From Clostridia bacterium (lineage in GTDB: Bacteria > Bacillota > Clostridia > Oscillospirales > Acutalibacteraceae): 33,659 nucleotides of DNA. The stretch covers positions 1 to 33,659 of the forward strand of contig JAFSCI010000037.1 of assembly GCA_017436815.1 (NCBI GenBank). Direction: 5' to 3'. Shown piece after piece: positions 15,522 through 23,279 of this stretch. The translations under genes and the position numbers were made by a program. Each line of letters begins with the position of its first letter. Position 1 is the stretch's first letter. Under the pieces are notes generated by a model. That model was not told the DNA's origin. It saw nothing but the letters and a program-made list of their open reading frames with translations, and made no database searches.

Positions 15522-16331
15522 ATGGAAACAAAGAACACAAACAAAACTTCAAACGACATCGTTTCTAACGACAATGTCTCTTCCGCTCAACAAAGTCGTA
15601 CCATTCCATTTGCCGTTGTTGAATCTTACAAAACAATAAGAACAAACCTTTTGTTCTTGCTTTCTAATAAGTCACACAACTCAATCACTATTTCGAGCCC
15701 TTATCAGAGTGAGGGTAAATCGACAACATCGGTTAACACTGCTATAGCTCTTTCTCAGCTTGGCAGCAAGGTATTACTTATAGACGCCGACCTTCGTCGT
15801 CCTTCTATTCACAGAAAGATGAAGTTCCAGAACAGTATGGGTCTTTCCTCTGTTTTGGTTGGCTTTTGCACAATTGACGAAGCAATTCATAACGTTAACG
15901 CTAACCTTGACGTTTTAACATCGGGTCCGACCACACCTAACCCGTCGGAGTTACTCGGTTCTGATAGTATGAGCGAGTTGCTTGATACGCTTCAAAAATC
16001 GTATGAATATATTATTATTGATACACCGCCTATTAACATTGTTACCGATGCTTTAGTATTAGCACCGAAAACCGCAGGTATAATGCTTGTTGTTAAAGAC
16101 AATGCAACCCGTCACGACCAGCTCAAGAAAGCTTTAACCAGCATAGAGTTCGCAGGCGTACGCCTTCTCGGTCTTGTACTTAACGCTACAGGCGGAAACG
16201 GTTCCTATAAGTACCGTTACAAATACCGTTATCGTTACAGATATCGTTATCAGTATAATTACAATACTTACGCTTACGATAATAACTACAACAAAGACAG
16301 AAATAACGGTAAAAAGAAAAAGCGCAGATAA
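15522..16331 (+). CDS. cpsD: Bacterial tyrosine kinase CpsD/YwqD type
   Basis: Cytoplasmic BY-kinase of 269 aa. It has Walker A SEGKSTTS in the segment SPYQSEGKSTT, Walker A' LLIDADLRRP, and Walker B in YIIIDTPP. The last 45 residues form an autophosphorylation tail with 13 tyrosines, most alternating with Arg or Lys (KYRYRYRYRY-like), ending in KKKKRR. Most BY-kinases have Tyr-Gly clusters there instead. It partners with the upstream membrane activator and would be reset by the PHP phosphatase downstream. Confidence 0.92.
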   Translation: METKNTNKTSNDIVSNDNVSSAQQSRTIPFAVVESYKTIRTNLLFLLSNKSHNSITISSPYQSEGKSTTSVNTAIALSQLGSKVLLIDADLRRPSIHRKMKFQNSMGLSSVLVGFCTIDEAIHNVNANLDVLTSGPTTPNPSELLGSDSMSELLDTLQKSYEYIIIDTPPINIVTDALVLAPKTAGIMLVVKDNATRHDQLKKALTSIEFAGVRLLGLVLNATGGNGSYKYRYKYRYRYRYRYQYNYNTYAYDNNYNKDRNNGKKKKRR

Positions 16332-16339
16332 ATAATTTT

Positions 16340-16377
16340 CAGCACCTGATACTTACGGGGTTGTCAGGTGCTGTTAT
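16340..16377 (+). terminator. Hairpin between kinase and phosphatase genes
   Basis: CAGCACCTGA (16340-16349) pairs perfectly with 16364-16373, followed by TTATTTTG. The 10-bp stem and T-rich tail suit a partial terminator that would lower expression of the phosphatase and pgeF relative to the kinase. Confidence 0.6.
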
Positions 16378-16423
16378 TTTGACGTTATAAGGGAAAAACA
16401 TTTTAAGTGAGGTGAGTCGGTTT

Positions 16424-17140
16424 ATGGCATATATTGACGTGCATTCGCATATTCTACCCGGTGTAGATGATGGCGCAAGAAGTATAAATGAAAGCTTACA
16501 ATTAATATCTAAGCTAAAAAAACAAGGGGTCACAAGAATACTTGCAACTCCGCATTTTTATGCCTCGGTCTGCTCGCTTGAGGACACTGTTAAAAAAGCT
16601 CAGGAATCATACGCAGATCTAAAAATGTTTCTCACAAATGCCGACCCACAAATTAAAATAGGCTACGAGGTACATTATTTTAAAAATATATCCAAAATAG
16701 ACGACATTGAAAAGCTCACCATTGACGGCACACGTTTTTTATTGCTCGAGCTTGCGCATATGCCCAGCTTAGAGCCGGCGGCAGAAGATATAATCTCTCT
16801 TGTACTAGACCGTCATATAACACCTATATTGGCTCATATAGAACGTTTTGCCCTACTGCCCGGATTTGACAGAATAACCGAAACCATAAAAGACGGATTT
16901 AGTATCGGTCAGATCAACGCCTCAGCCTTCTCTCTTAACAGAAAATCCAAAAAGATTGCTCTGGGCCTTATAAAAGAGGGCTACGGTCAGATTATTGCGA
17001 GCGATACCCATTCTGTTAACAGCCGCCCGCCCGAGTTTGATAATGCCTTTAAAATAATAGGCAAAAAACTGGGTGAAGACACGGTTAAAAAGATAATGGC
17101 CGAAAACAACATCCTTAGTGAGAAAATATTTAAGCGGTGA
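16424..17140 (+). CDS. cpsB: PHP-type tyrosine-protein phosphatase CpsB/YwqE
   Basis: Metal-dependent phosphatase of the polymerase-and-histidinol-phosphatase fold, about 238 aa. It dephosphorylates the tyrosine tail of the kinase. Metal ligands are visible in DVHSHILPGVDDG near the N terminus, in ATPHF, in LAHIERF and in ASDTHS. The start is the ATG at 16424, eight bases after GAGGTGA; an in-frame GTG at 16412 is part of that site. The stop overlaps the beginning of the next gene region. Confidence 0.92.
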   Translation: MAYIDVHSHILPGVDDGARSINESLQLISKLKKQGVTRILATPHFYASVCSLEDTVKKAQESYADLKMFLTNADPQIKIGYEVHYFKNISKIDDIEKLTIDGTRFLLLELAHMPSLEPAAEDIISLVLDRHITPILAHIERFALLPGFDRITETIKDGFSIGQINASAFSLNRKSKKIALGLIKEGYGQIIASDTHSVNSRPPEFDNAFKIIGKKLGEDTVKKIMAENNILSEKIFKR

Positions 17141-17145
17141 CTTAT

Positions 17146-17970
17146 ATGAAGTCTGACTCTTTAAAAATAAACACTTTAGGCACACTTAAATTTATATCAT
17201 TCCCTAAGTTAGATGCTACAAATATGGTAGCCAACGCTTTTTCCACCCGTTTTGGCGGAGTGAGCGAGGGCATATATGAAAGTATGAATTTCAGCTTTAG
17301 TAATGGTGACAAGGAAGAAAACGTAAGAAAAAATTACGAAATCATTTGCTCTGCCTTAAAAGTAGAGCCGCAGAATTTAACTCTTAGTCACCAGACCCAT
17401 ACCGATAATATCCGCATTATAAATGATGACGATATCGGCAAGGGTTTTTCAAAGCCACGTGATTATGATGATATAGATGCGCTTATAACCAACATACCAA
17501 AAGTGTGTCTTGTTACCCAGTTTGCCGACTGCGTACCTCTTTTGTTTTTAGACAAAGAAAAAAAGGTTATTGCCGCCGCCCATGCAGGTTGGAAGGGCAC
17601 AGTAGCGCAAATAGGTCTTAAAACTGTCAATAAGATGTGTGAGCATTTTGGGTGCGAACCCAAAAACATTATAGCCGCCATCGGACCCAGCATAATGCAG
17701 TGCTGTTACGAGGTAGACGACCCGGTAATCGACGGCTTCAAGAAAATAGACTATATTAACCTTGACGATATTGCTACAAAAAAGACAAACGGCAGATATA
17801 TGCTAAACCTTACGAAAGCAAATCAGCTTATTTTGGAACACGCGGGCATAAAAACAGAAAACATAGACATTAACGATCTGTGCACCTGTTGTAATGCCGA
17901 TACGTTCCATTCACACCGTAAAACGAACGGACTTCGTGGCAACAACGCCGCATTTATAGCTTTAAAGTAA
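17146..17970 (+). CDS. pgeF: YlmD/PgeF family (LACC1-like) purine nucleoside phosphorylase / peptidoglycan-editing factor
   Basis: About 274 aa. Family hallmarks are SHQTHTDN (His), ADCVPLL (Cys) and HAGWKGT (His), which form the zinc site, then GPSIMQCCYEV and the C-terminal CTCCNADTFHSHR. Members have been annotated as polyphenol oxidase (DUF152); known activities include purine nucleoside phosphorolysis and, in E. coli, excluding L-Ser from peptidoglycan stems. I favour the ATG at 17146, with GGTGA five bases upstream overlapping the cpsB stop. A GTG at 17137 would overlap cpsB. Confidence 0.88.
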   Translation: MKSDSLKINTLGTLKFISFPKLDATNMVANAFSTRFGGVSEGIYESMNFSFSNGDKEENVRKNYEIICSALKVEPQNLTLSHQTHTDNIRIINDDDIGKGFSKPRDYDDIDALITNIPKVCLVTQFADCVPLLFLDKEKKVIAAAHAGWKGTVAQIGLKTVNKMCEHFGCEPKNIIAAIGPSIMQCCYEVDDPVIDGFKKIDYINLDDIATKKTNGRYMLNLTKANQLILEHAGIKTENIDINDLCTCCNADTFHSHRKTNGLRGNNAAFIALK

Positions 17971-17976
17971 ATAAAG

Positions 17977-18003
17977 AAAAACCTCGCGTAAAGCGAGGTT
18001 TTT
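17977..18003. terminator. Bidirectional terminator between pgeF and slipin genes
   Basis: AACCTCGC (17980-17987) and GCGAGGTT (17993-18000) form a stem around GTAAA, flanked by A-runs on the left and T-runs on the right. It therefore has a U-tract in both orientations and serves two convergent genes. Confidence 0.85.
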
Positions 18004-18024
18004 AAATTTACTATTGGTTTATTT

Positions 18025-18972
18025 TTAATCGCAGCAAGGGTCAACAGGCTTTTTTGCTGCCTTTTTAGGTGCGCTCGGTGTTGTGTCACCAAGTCCTGTA
18101 GTTTCCGAGAAGACTACGTTTGCTTTGGTCATTTCTACAGCATCGGTAGGAATAATTATTTTAGATGCTGTGCCGTCAGACATTGCAACTAATGCCTCAT
18201 ACTTTTTAAGCTCTAAAACTGCCTCGTCAACACCGGCAGCCTTTAATGCTGCAAGTCCGTCGGCCTCGGCCTGCTTGGCAAGTAAAATAGCCTTAGCTTC
18301 ACCTTCGGCACGAGCAATTCTTGCATCTCTTTCACCCTCAGCCGCTAAAATCATAGCCTGCTTGTCACCTTCTGCGCGTGTTATAACGGCAGCCTTGTGG
18401 CCCTCGGCCTCAAGCAAGGTTTCACGGCGGTCACGCTCAGCCTTCATCTGCTTTTCCATAGCATTCTGAATTTCTGACGGAGGAATGATATTCTTAAGCT
18501 CTACACGGTTAACCTTAATACCCCATTGGTCTGTAGCAGAATCGAGTATTTCGGTCATTTTACCGTTAATAGTATCACGAGAGGTTAAGGTATCGTCAAG
18601 CTCTAACTCACCTACAATGTTACGAAGTGTTGTTGCGGTAAGGTTAGACAATGCGCTTATTGGGTTTACTGCGCCGTAGGTAAACAACTTTGCATCAAAA
18701 ACCTTAAAGTAAACTACGGTGTCGATTTGCATAGTAACGTTATCTTTAGTAATAACGGGCTGCGGTGGAGAATCAAGCACCTGCTCCTTTAAGGTTACCT
18801 TTTTGGCAACACGGTCAATTACGGGCACCAAAAAGTGTAAGCCCGCTTCCCAGGTTTTATTGTACTTTCCGAGTCGTTCGATTACGTGTTCGGTTGCCTG
18901 AGGAACAACTCTCAGACAAATAAAGATAAATAAAACCACAACTCCAATAATAATACCGGTTAAAATTTCCAT
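18025..18972 (-). CDS. SPFH/stomatin-like (slipin) membrane protein
   Basis: A 315-aa membrane-scaffold protein. One N-terminal hydrophobic helix (about 4-23) precedes the SPFH/band 7 domain (about 25-180, with RLGKYNKTWEAGLHFLVPVID). A long Ala/Glu/Arg coiled coil follows (about 180-250, EAEGHKAAVITRAEGDKQA), then a tail ending Pro-Cys-Cys-Asp. Such proteins oligomerise in membrane microdomains. Bacterial slipins often sit beside an nfeD gene, which is absent here. The ribosome site AAAGGGTG lies just before the ATG. It has its own promoter and terminator. Confidence 0.88.
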   Translation of the reverse strand: MEILTGIIIGVVVLFIFICLRVVPQATEHVIERLGKYNKTWEAGLHFLVPVIDRVAKKVTLKEQVLDSPPQPVITKDNVTMQIDTVVYFKVFDAKLFTYGAVNPISALSNLTATTLRNIVGELELDDTLTSRDTINGKMTEILDSATDQWGIKVNRVELKNIIPPSEIQNAMEKQMKAERDRRETLLEAEGHKAAVITRAEGDKQAMILAAEGERDARIARAEGEAKAILLAKQAEADGLAALKAAGVDEAVLELKKYEALVAMSDGTASKIIIPTDAVEMTKANVVFSETTGLGDTTPSAPKKAAKKPVDPCCD

Positions 18973-18994
18973 ATTATCACCCTTTCTTTTTTAT

Positions 18995-19023
18995 ATTTTA
19001 CCACATAAAAGCCTATATGTCAA
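18995..19023 (-). promoter_or_regulatory. Promoter of the slipin gene
   Basis: Minus-strand TTGACA (19018-19023, perfect -35) and TAAAAT (18995-19000) with a 17-base spacer. The -35 box begins in the U-tract of the yqhY terminator. Confidence 0.8.
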
Positions 19024-19052
19024 AAAAAATCGACCGTTCGGTCGATTTTTTT
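19022..19052 (-). terminator. Terminator of yqhY
   Basis: AAATCGACC (19027-19035) pairs with 19040-19048 around a four-base loop, followed on the minus strand by eight T. The T-run abuts and overlaps the -35 box of the slipin promoter. Confidence 0.85.
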
Positions 19053-19066
19053 ATAACTTTTTGTTC

Positions 19067-19417
19067 TTATTCTTCGTCTTCGTCAACAACTTTTAAATCG
19101 GCAACGTGAACGTTAACCTTGGTTATTGCGTTACCTGTCATATTCTGAACCTTTTCCTTAACGTTGAGCTGTACAGATTCGCATACGCTCTTTACGTTTG
19201 CCGACTGTAAAACGCAAATGTAAACGTCGATATTAACAGTACCGTCTACCACGCCGATTTTTACCGCCTTAGATGCAGCGGTTTTATTAAGAATAGTTTT
19301 AATAGCAATTGGTGCCTTGTTTACCATAGAATCTACGCCTTCGACCTCGAGCGCAGCCATACTGGCAATTTTTGCAACAACTTCTTCATTTATTTTAAGG
19401 TTACTTTTTACTTCCAT
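19067..19417 (-). CDS. yqhY: YqhY, Asp23/Gls24 family protein
   Basis: Protein of 116 aa with the Asp23 pattern: INEEVVAKIASMAALEVEGVDSM at the start, VDVYICVLQSANVKSVCESVQ-like centre (seen here as NIDVYICVLQ) and an acidic tail DEDEE. In Firmicutes this gene follows spoIIIAH and affects control of acetyl-CoA carboxylase and envelope lipid synthesis. The ATG lies seven bases after AAAGGAG. It has its own promoter, so it is likely made in vegetative cells independently of the sporulation operon. Confidence 0.9.
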   Translation of the reverse strand: MEVKSNLKINEEVVAKIASMAALEVEGVDSMVNKAPIAIKTILNKTAASKAVKIGVVDGTVNIDVYICVLQSANVKSVCESVQLNVKEKVQNMTGNAITKVNVHVADLKVVDEDEE

Positions 19418-19448
19418 ATTCGTACTCCTTTGACTTTACTTCTATTAT

Positions 19449-19476
19449 ATTATAACATAATTTTCAAAATTAACAA
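19449..19476 (-). promoter_or_regulatory. Probable promoter of yqhY
   Basis: Minus-strand TATAAT (19449-19454) with TTGTTA (19471-19476) at 16-base spacing, immediately after the spoIIIAH stop. The -35 box is a partial match. Confidence 0.55.
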
Positions 19477-19479
19477 CTA

Positions 19480-20031
19480 TTATTTTACGGTTATTATTTT
19501 TATGTTCGAAAGAGGCACGTTACAATTAGCCGTTACGGCATCTTGAATTTGCATTGTCTGGCTCGATAACAGTCCGTCGCTTCTTACAATTATGCTTATA
19601 TTCTCATCGCTTATTACCGCTACTGCACCCTCGAAGCCCTTGGCTTTAAGTACGGTTTCTATAGCGTTTTCCTGCTCGGATTTCTTTGTGATTTGCGCCA
19701 TACGCTCTACCGCAGATTTTTTTACGTCGTCGGAAATTTTAGCATCGGCAATGGTATCCTCCAACAGTTCAATTTGCTCCTTGCGGTTGTTCTGACGTTC
19801 GTCTTTTGCGGACTGCAAATAATCTGACGACACCTTACCCGCCGTTTGTACGGCATTGTCGGAATTCTGAGAATCGACAAATAAGGCTTCTCCCAGATAA
19901 CCCGATGCAGTATTATCAACCAGGGTGTTTACCGACGAATATTTCATATTAAGCCACACCGCAGCGCACAGCGCTATAACCATTAAAAACATTACTATAC
20001 TTTGTTTACCTAAAACTTTACCCTTTTTCAT
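19480..20031 (-). CDS. spoIIIAH: Stage III sporulation protein AH
   Basis: Mother-cell component of the feeding-tube channel across the two membranes separating mother cell and forespore. Of its 183 aa, an N-terminal helix (about 10-29) anchors it. A charged linker follows, then a C-terminal YscJ/FliF-like ring domain (AIETVLKAKGFEGAVAVISDENISIIV) that binds forespore SpoIIQ. Its ATG is 15 bases after the spoIIIAG stop; AAGGAG lies 11 bases upstream, a long spacing. Confidence 0.93.
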   Translation of the reverse strand: MKKGKVLGKQSIVMFLMVIALCAAVWLNMKYSSVNTLVDNTASGYLGEALFVDSQNSDNAVQTAGKVSSDYLQSAKDERQNNRKEQIELLEDTIADAKISDDVKKSAVERMAQITKKSEQENAIETVLKAKGFEGAVAVISDENISIIVRSDGLLSSQTMQIQDAVTANCNVPLSNIKIITVK

Positions 20032-20046
20032 AACACATTATTCTCC

Positions 20047-20601
20047 TTACCTACCCGTAACGTATATTCTTTTTGATGTTATATTTAAAGCAGACATCAC
20101 TGCATTTTTAACCTTATCGATTATAATTTGGTCATACCCACCTTCGCATACTATGGCCACTCCCCTGACGCTTGGCATATATTCGGTAATTACAAGCGGA
20201 CTTTCATCACCGTTTGAATCGGATATTATTATGTAATTTTGCTCTGTCGAATCAGAATTTTCGGTTTTATCGTTTTGCGCGGAATTTTCGGTCTGTTGCT
20301 TTTTATTATCGGCATAAACGTACTGTACCGAGGTATCGAGCGTTACCACAACCACCGAATTTTTACTGCCTGTAATTGAGGTAACTATTTTCTTTACCTT
20401 TTCTTCAAGCTGCTTACAGTATTGCTCAGACGTAACGGTTTGCTCGTTTTCGCTTTTGGAATCAGTCGTATCTTTTGAGGTATCAAAAACGCTTGATAAG
20501 AAAATGAGCGCAATTCCCAGAATGCCCAGTATGAAAAATAATTTTGCCTTGTTTTTAAAAAGCTTTAAAATCGCATCACTCTTTAAAAATCCGTTATTCA
20601 T
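20047..20601 (-). CDS. spoIIIAG: Stage III sporulation protein AG
   Basis: A 184-aa ring-forming channel protein with one membrane helix (about 17-37, FFILGILGIALIFL). A low-complexity Ser/Asp/Gln linker with TENSAQNDKTENSD follows, and the end is a ring-building motif domain (GVAIVCEGGYDQIIIDKVKNAV). It overlaps spoIIIAF by eight bases. In Bacillus the operon is transcribed by sigma-E in the mother cell after engulfment begins. Confidence 0.94.
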   Translation of the reverse strand: MNNGFLKSDAILKLFKNKAKLFFILGILGIALIFLSSVFDTSKDTTDSKSENEQTVTSEQYCKQLEEKVKKIVTSITGSKNSVVVVTLDTSVQYVYADNKKQQTENSAQNDKTENSDSTEQNYIIISDSNGDESPLVITEYMPSVRGVAIVCEGGYDQIIIDKVKNAVMSALNITSKRIYVTGR

Positions 20602-21028
20602 TTACAACACATACCTCTAAAACGTTAAAATGCCTTTTTATTATGCCACTCACAGTATCGGCGTTATGCGAAGTATAAACAATTACTTCACTAATAACTA
20701 TGCTTTCATCCTCCAAAATATCCACCTTTGCGCTAACTTTTGAAAACTCAACAGAATTATCTTTAAGCGCCGCGCCAATTAAATACTCGGCACTTGTCTG
20801 ATAGGTGCGGCCGGCATTCAAGTAATCTGAGTTTAGTGTCGGAGTTTTAATATCTATATCCATATTCTTTATGCCGAATACCGTACTGATTATTACCACT
20901 AACAATGTAAGCGCCAGAATATATTTAAGCGGTTTTTCCATTTTTGATTTTGGTGCCAGCATTTGTATTGCGCCAAAAAATATAAACACGCACGAGAGCA
21001 CCGTTATTATTTGTTTAAAACTACTCAT
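20594..21028 (-). CDS. spoIIIAF: Stage III sporulation protein AF
   Basis: A 144-aa protein with two N-terminal membrane helices (about 8-25 and 34-52), between them the conserved LAPKSKMEKPLKYI segment. A small soluble C-terminal domain follows, ending VCVVNE. Part of the SpoIIIA-SpoIIQ transenvelope complex. Start and spoIIIAE stop overlap as ATGA. Confidence 0.92.
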   Translation of the reverse strand: MSSFKQIITVLSCVFIFFGAIQMLAPKSKMEKPLKYILALTLLVVIISTVFGIKNMDIDIKTPTLNSDYLNAGRTYQTSAEYLIGAALKDNSVEFSKVSAKVDILEDESIVISEVIVYTSHNADTVSGIIKRHFNVLEVCVVNE

Positions 21029-22152
21029 ACGCTACTCCTACCTATTATGGTAATAACGCTTAAAGATATTACAAACAACGCAAAAATAAACAAAATAATG
21101 CCAATTGTAAGGGTTAAAGCATCACTTATGGGAGTTAAAATTTTATCGGTGCCTTTTAGTGAAAACATACCCGAAACAAACCCCGCAGCCTTTATTACCA
21201 ACTGCCAGATAAGAGTCTGAACAAGCGGCGGCAAAAATATGGCAGAGAGCGCAATTATTGCATATACCGCCGCACCCGAGCGCAAGAGCCTTGCGCTTGC
21301 AAGCACAGTACCCAGCGATTCGCTAAGCACAGGACCAACCATTGGTACAGAGGAATTTATCATAAACTTGGCGGTTTTAGTGCCCAAAGTATCGGCCGCG
21401 GCAGTAACGGTGCTTTGCAGCCCTAAGACACCCGTGAATATACAAAAAGCAAACGACATAATATAAAGCATTATTTTCTTTACCGAACCGCATATATTTT
21501 GCGCCATATCCACACCGCAAACCGACGAGCAAATACCGAGCGCGAGATATCCGCAAAGCAACGGCAAAATTACAAAGGAAGAAAGCATACTTGCCACCTC
21601 TGCCGCAAAAAGCAGAGTAGCCGATGAACCCACCCCCGAGATTTTAGCGGTAGATACCACGTTAAAGGCGCTGAAAATCGGCACGAAGCTCAGCATAAAC
21701 ACCGACCCCGCCCGAATTGCCTTAACAACCGTATTTATGTGCGAAAAAAGCGGAACTAACACAGCAGTGCAAACACAAAGCGCCGATACGTAATTTATAG
21801 TGTTTTCACCAATACCGTTGTTGCAAAAAAGATTTGCCGCAGCCGAGAATACGCATATAAAAATAAGTGAAACTAAAGCCGCTTTGCACTCTTTAACCCC
21901 GCTTTTAAAGAATGAGAAAATGTGCGAAAATATATTTTTTGCCGAAATATTATTTACAAAATCGGGGTCGGATAAATCTATATCGAATTCATCGATTAAA
22001 TCTTTTGCACCTTGGGGTAATTGGTCATCTAAAGACTCAATACCGCTGTTTTTATATTGCTGAAGATAATAGTCATCCTCAGCAAAAACGCAAAAAGAAA
22101 AGCACAAACAAAGCAAAATTCCTATGATAATTATTTTTAAAAACTTTTTCAT
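21025..22152 (-). CDS. spoIIIAE: Stage III sporulation protein AE
   Basis: Large polytopic membrane protein of 375 aa with a cleavable-looking signal sequence (KIIIIGILLCLCFSFCVFA) and the conserved region DDQLPQGAKDLIDEF. Six or more hydrophobic helices follow (from about residue 90). Probably the export-gate-like core of the mother-cell channel. The start lies two bases after the spoIIIAD stop, and AGGGTAA overlapping that stop serves as ribosome site. Confidence 0.95.
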   Translation of the reverse strand: MKKFLKIIIIGILLCLCFSFCVFAEDDYYLQQYKNSGIESLDDQLPQGAKDLIDEFDIDLSDPDFVNNISAKNIFSHIFSFFKSGVKECKAALVSLIFICVFSAAANLFCNNGIGENTINYVSALCVCTAVLVPLFSHINTVVKAIRAGSVFMLSFVPIFSAFNVVSTAKISGVGSSATLLFAAEVASMLSSFVILPLLCGYLALGICSSVCGVDMAQNICGSVKKIMLYIMSFAFCIFTGVLGLQSTVTAAADTLGTKTAKFMINSSVPMVGPVLSESLGTVLASARLLRSGAAVYAIIALSAIFLPPLVQTLIWQLVIKAAGFVSGMFSLKGTDKILTPISDALTLTIGIILFIFALFVISLSVITIIGRSSV

Positions 22153-22154
22153 TG

Positions 22155-22541
22155 TTACCCTAAAAACGACGTTGCTACGATAAATAAATTTTTCAGTAAG
22201 TCAAAAGACATCACAAATATTGCACCCTTGCCAATTAAATAAACCTTTTCCTCTAAAGCGGTTTGTCCGGCATCTTTACATAAATCGCCTATAAACTGTG
22301 TTATATAGCAAATTCCCAAGGCCTTAAGCAGCAGATAAAAATACTCTATATCTATACCTACCTGCTTTAAAATACCGCCGATTTCCTCTAACGGTTTTAT
22401 TACCGTGCCGATTACCGCCGTTAAAATAATCGTCCCTGCAATAATATTTATGTAAACCGAATATTCTGCCTTATACTGCTTAAAGATTACACATAAAACA
22501 AGGCAAATCACACTTAGTCCCAAAGCCGACGTTATGCTCAT
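22155..22541 (-). CDS. spoIIIAD: Stage III sporulation protein AD
   Basis: A 128-aa protein with about four hydrophobic segments and the family pattern LGISVICLVL-like start (here ALGLSVICLV), LKALGICYITQFIGDLCKDAG and KGAIFVMSFDLLKNL. It is paired with spoIIIAC; the ATG overlaps the spoIIIAC stop by one base. Both are small channel-associated membrane proteins resembling flagellar export components. Confidence 0.94.
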   Translation of the reverse strand: MSITSALGLSVICLVLCVIFKQYKAEYSVYINIIAGTIILTAVIGTVIKPLEEIGGILKQVGIDIEYFYLLLKALGICYITQFIGDLCKDAGQTALEEKVYLIGKGAIFVMSFDLLKNLFIVATSFLG

Positions 22542-22735
22542 TAAAGTCCGAAAACATCCTTTACGGTAGAGAATAAATCGGCTATTACGTTTACTATCAT
22601 AAGCAGTACCACAACAAGACCCGCAAGAGTGGTCAGCATTGCCTGCTCTTCCCTGCCCGAACGCACTAACAACTGATTTAAAACCGTAACAATAATACCT
22701 ATTGCCGCAACCTTAAAAATAAAATCAACATCCAT
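22541..22735 (-). CDS. spoIIIAC: Stage III sporulation protein AC
   Basis: Sixty-four aa with two membrane helices and the conserved middle LVRSGREEQAMLTTLAG. I choose the ATG at 22735, five bases after GGAAGGTG; the ATG at 22750 overlaps that site and adds five residues absent from normal family length. The 64-base gap upstream, atypical for this otherwise overlapping operon, is filled by a degenerate repeat. Confidence 0.94.
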   Translation of the reverse strand: MDVDFIFKVAAIGIIVTVLNQLLVRSGREEQAMLTTLAGLVVVLLMIVNVIADLFSTVKDVFGL

Positions 22736-22744
22736 TTTATCACC

Positions 22745-22799
22745 TTCCATTTTAAAAAGACGGATTTTCGCTCACGCTCCGTTAAAATGCCCGTTATCC
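22745..22799 (-). repeat. Degenerate partial copy of the foldback element inside the spoIIIA operon
   Basis: Read on the minus strand, this gap between spoIIIAB and spoIIIAC aligns over about 52 bases with 6846-6898 of the foldback element, with roughly nine or ten mismatches. The shared core is GAGCGAAAATCCG followed by CTTTTTAAAA. It starts right after the spoIIIAB stop and runs into the spoIIIAC ribosome site. Confidence 0.7.
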
Positions 22800-23279
22800 T
22801 TAAATTAAAAATATAGCAAGTCCTATTCCTAAAAACGTTCCTATGTTTTTATAAAGCTTATCCTTTTTGGCATATTCTTGTTTTGCAAAGTCAAGCTGTT
22901 CGTTAATAAGTTTTATGTAAACCAAAATGTTTTCTTCCTCACCCTTTGCATCGCGCATACCAACGCCGCTAAAAAGCTCGTACGAAAGACTTTTATCTTT
23001 CTGTGTTAAAAAGTCAAAATCCTTTAGATACTCTTTTTTGGATTTTGTGTTTTTAAGGTTTAACACAAAATCCTCATCAAAGCCGTTATCTATCAGATTT
23101 TTATAAATAACCTCTATTTCGTACCTAAAGCAGACTATTTGCTCCTTTAAAAACAAAGCAATCTTTATTATGTTTTCTAAGGTTCTACACCTTAGAGCTA
23201 AATTTTCCGACATATATCTTCCGCATAAAAAGCCCGCCAACACTATAAGTGCCGCTCCCAAAATTTTTATAATATACAT
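22800..23279 (-). CDS. spoIIIAB: Stage III sporulation protein AB
   Basis: A 159-aa membrane protein with N- and C-terminal hydrophobic helices (LGAALIVLAGFLCGRYMSE; LGIGLAIFLI) enclosing a coiled, charged GspF-like domain that begins RTLENIIKIALFLKEQI. In Bacillus it stabilises SpoIIIAA. The gene overlaps spoIIIAA by 13 bases. Confidence 0.93.
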   Translation of the reverse strand: MYIIKILGAALIVLAGFLCGRYMSENLALRCRTLENIIKIALFLKEQIVCFRYEIEVIYKNLIDNGFDEDFVLNLKNTKSKKEYLKDFDFLTQKDKSLSYELFSGVGMRDAKGEEENILVYIKLINEQLDFAKQEYAKKDKLYKNIGTFLGIGLAIFLI

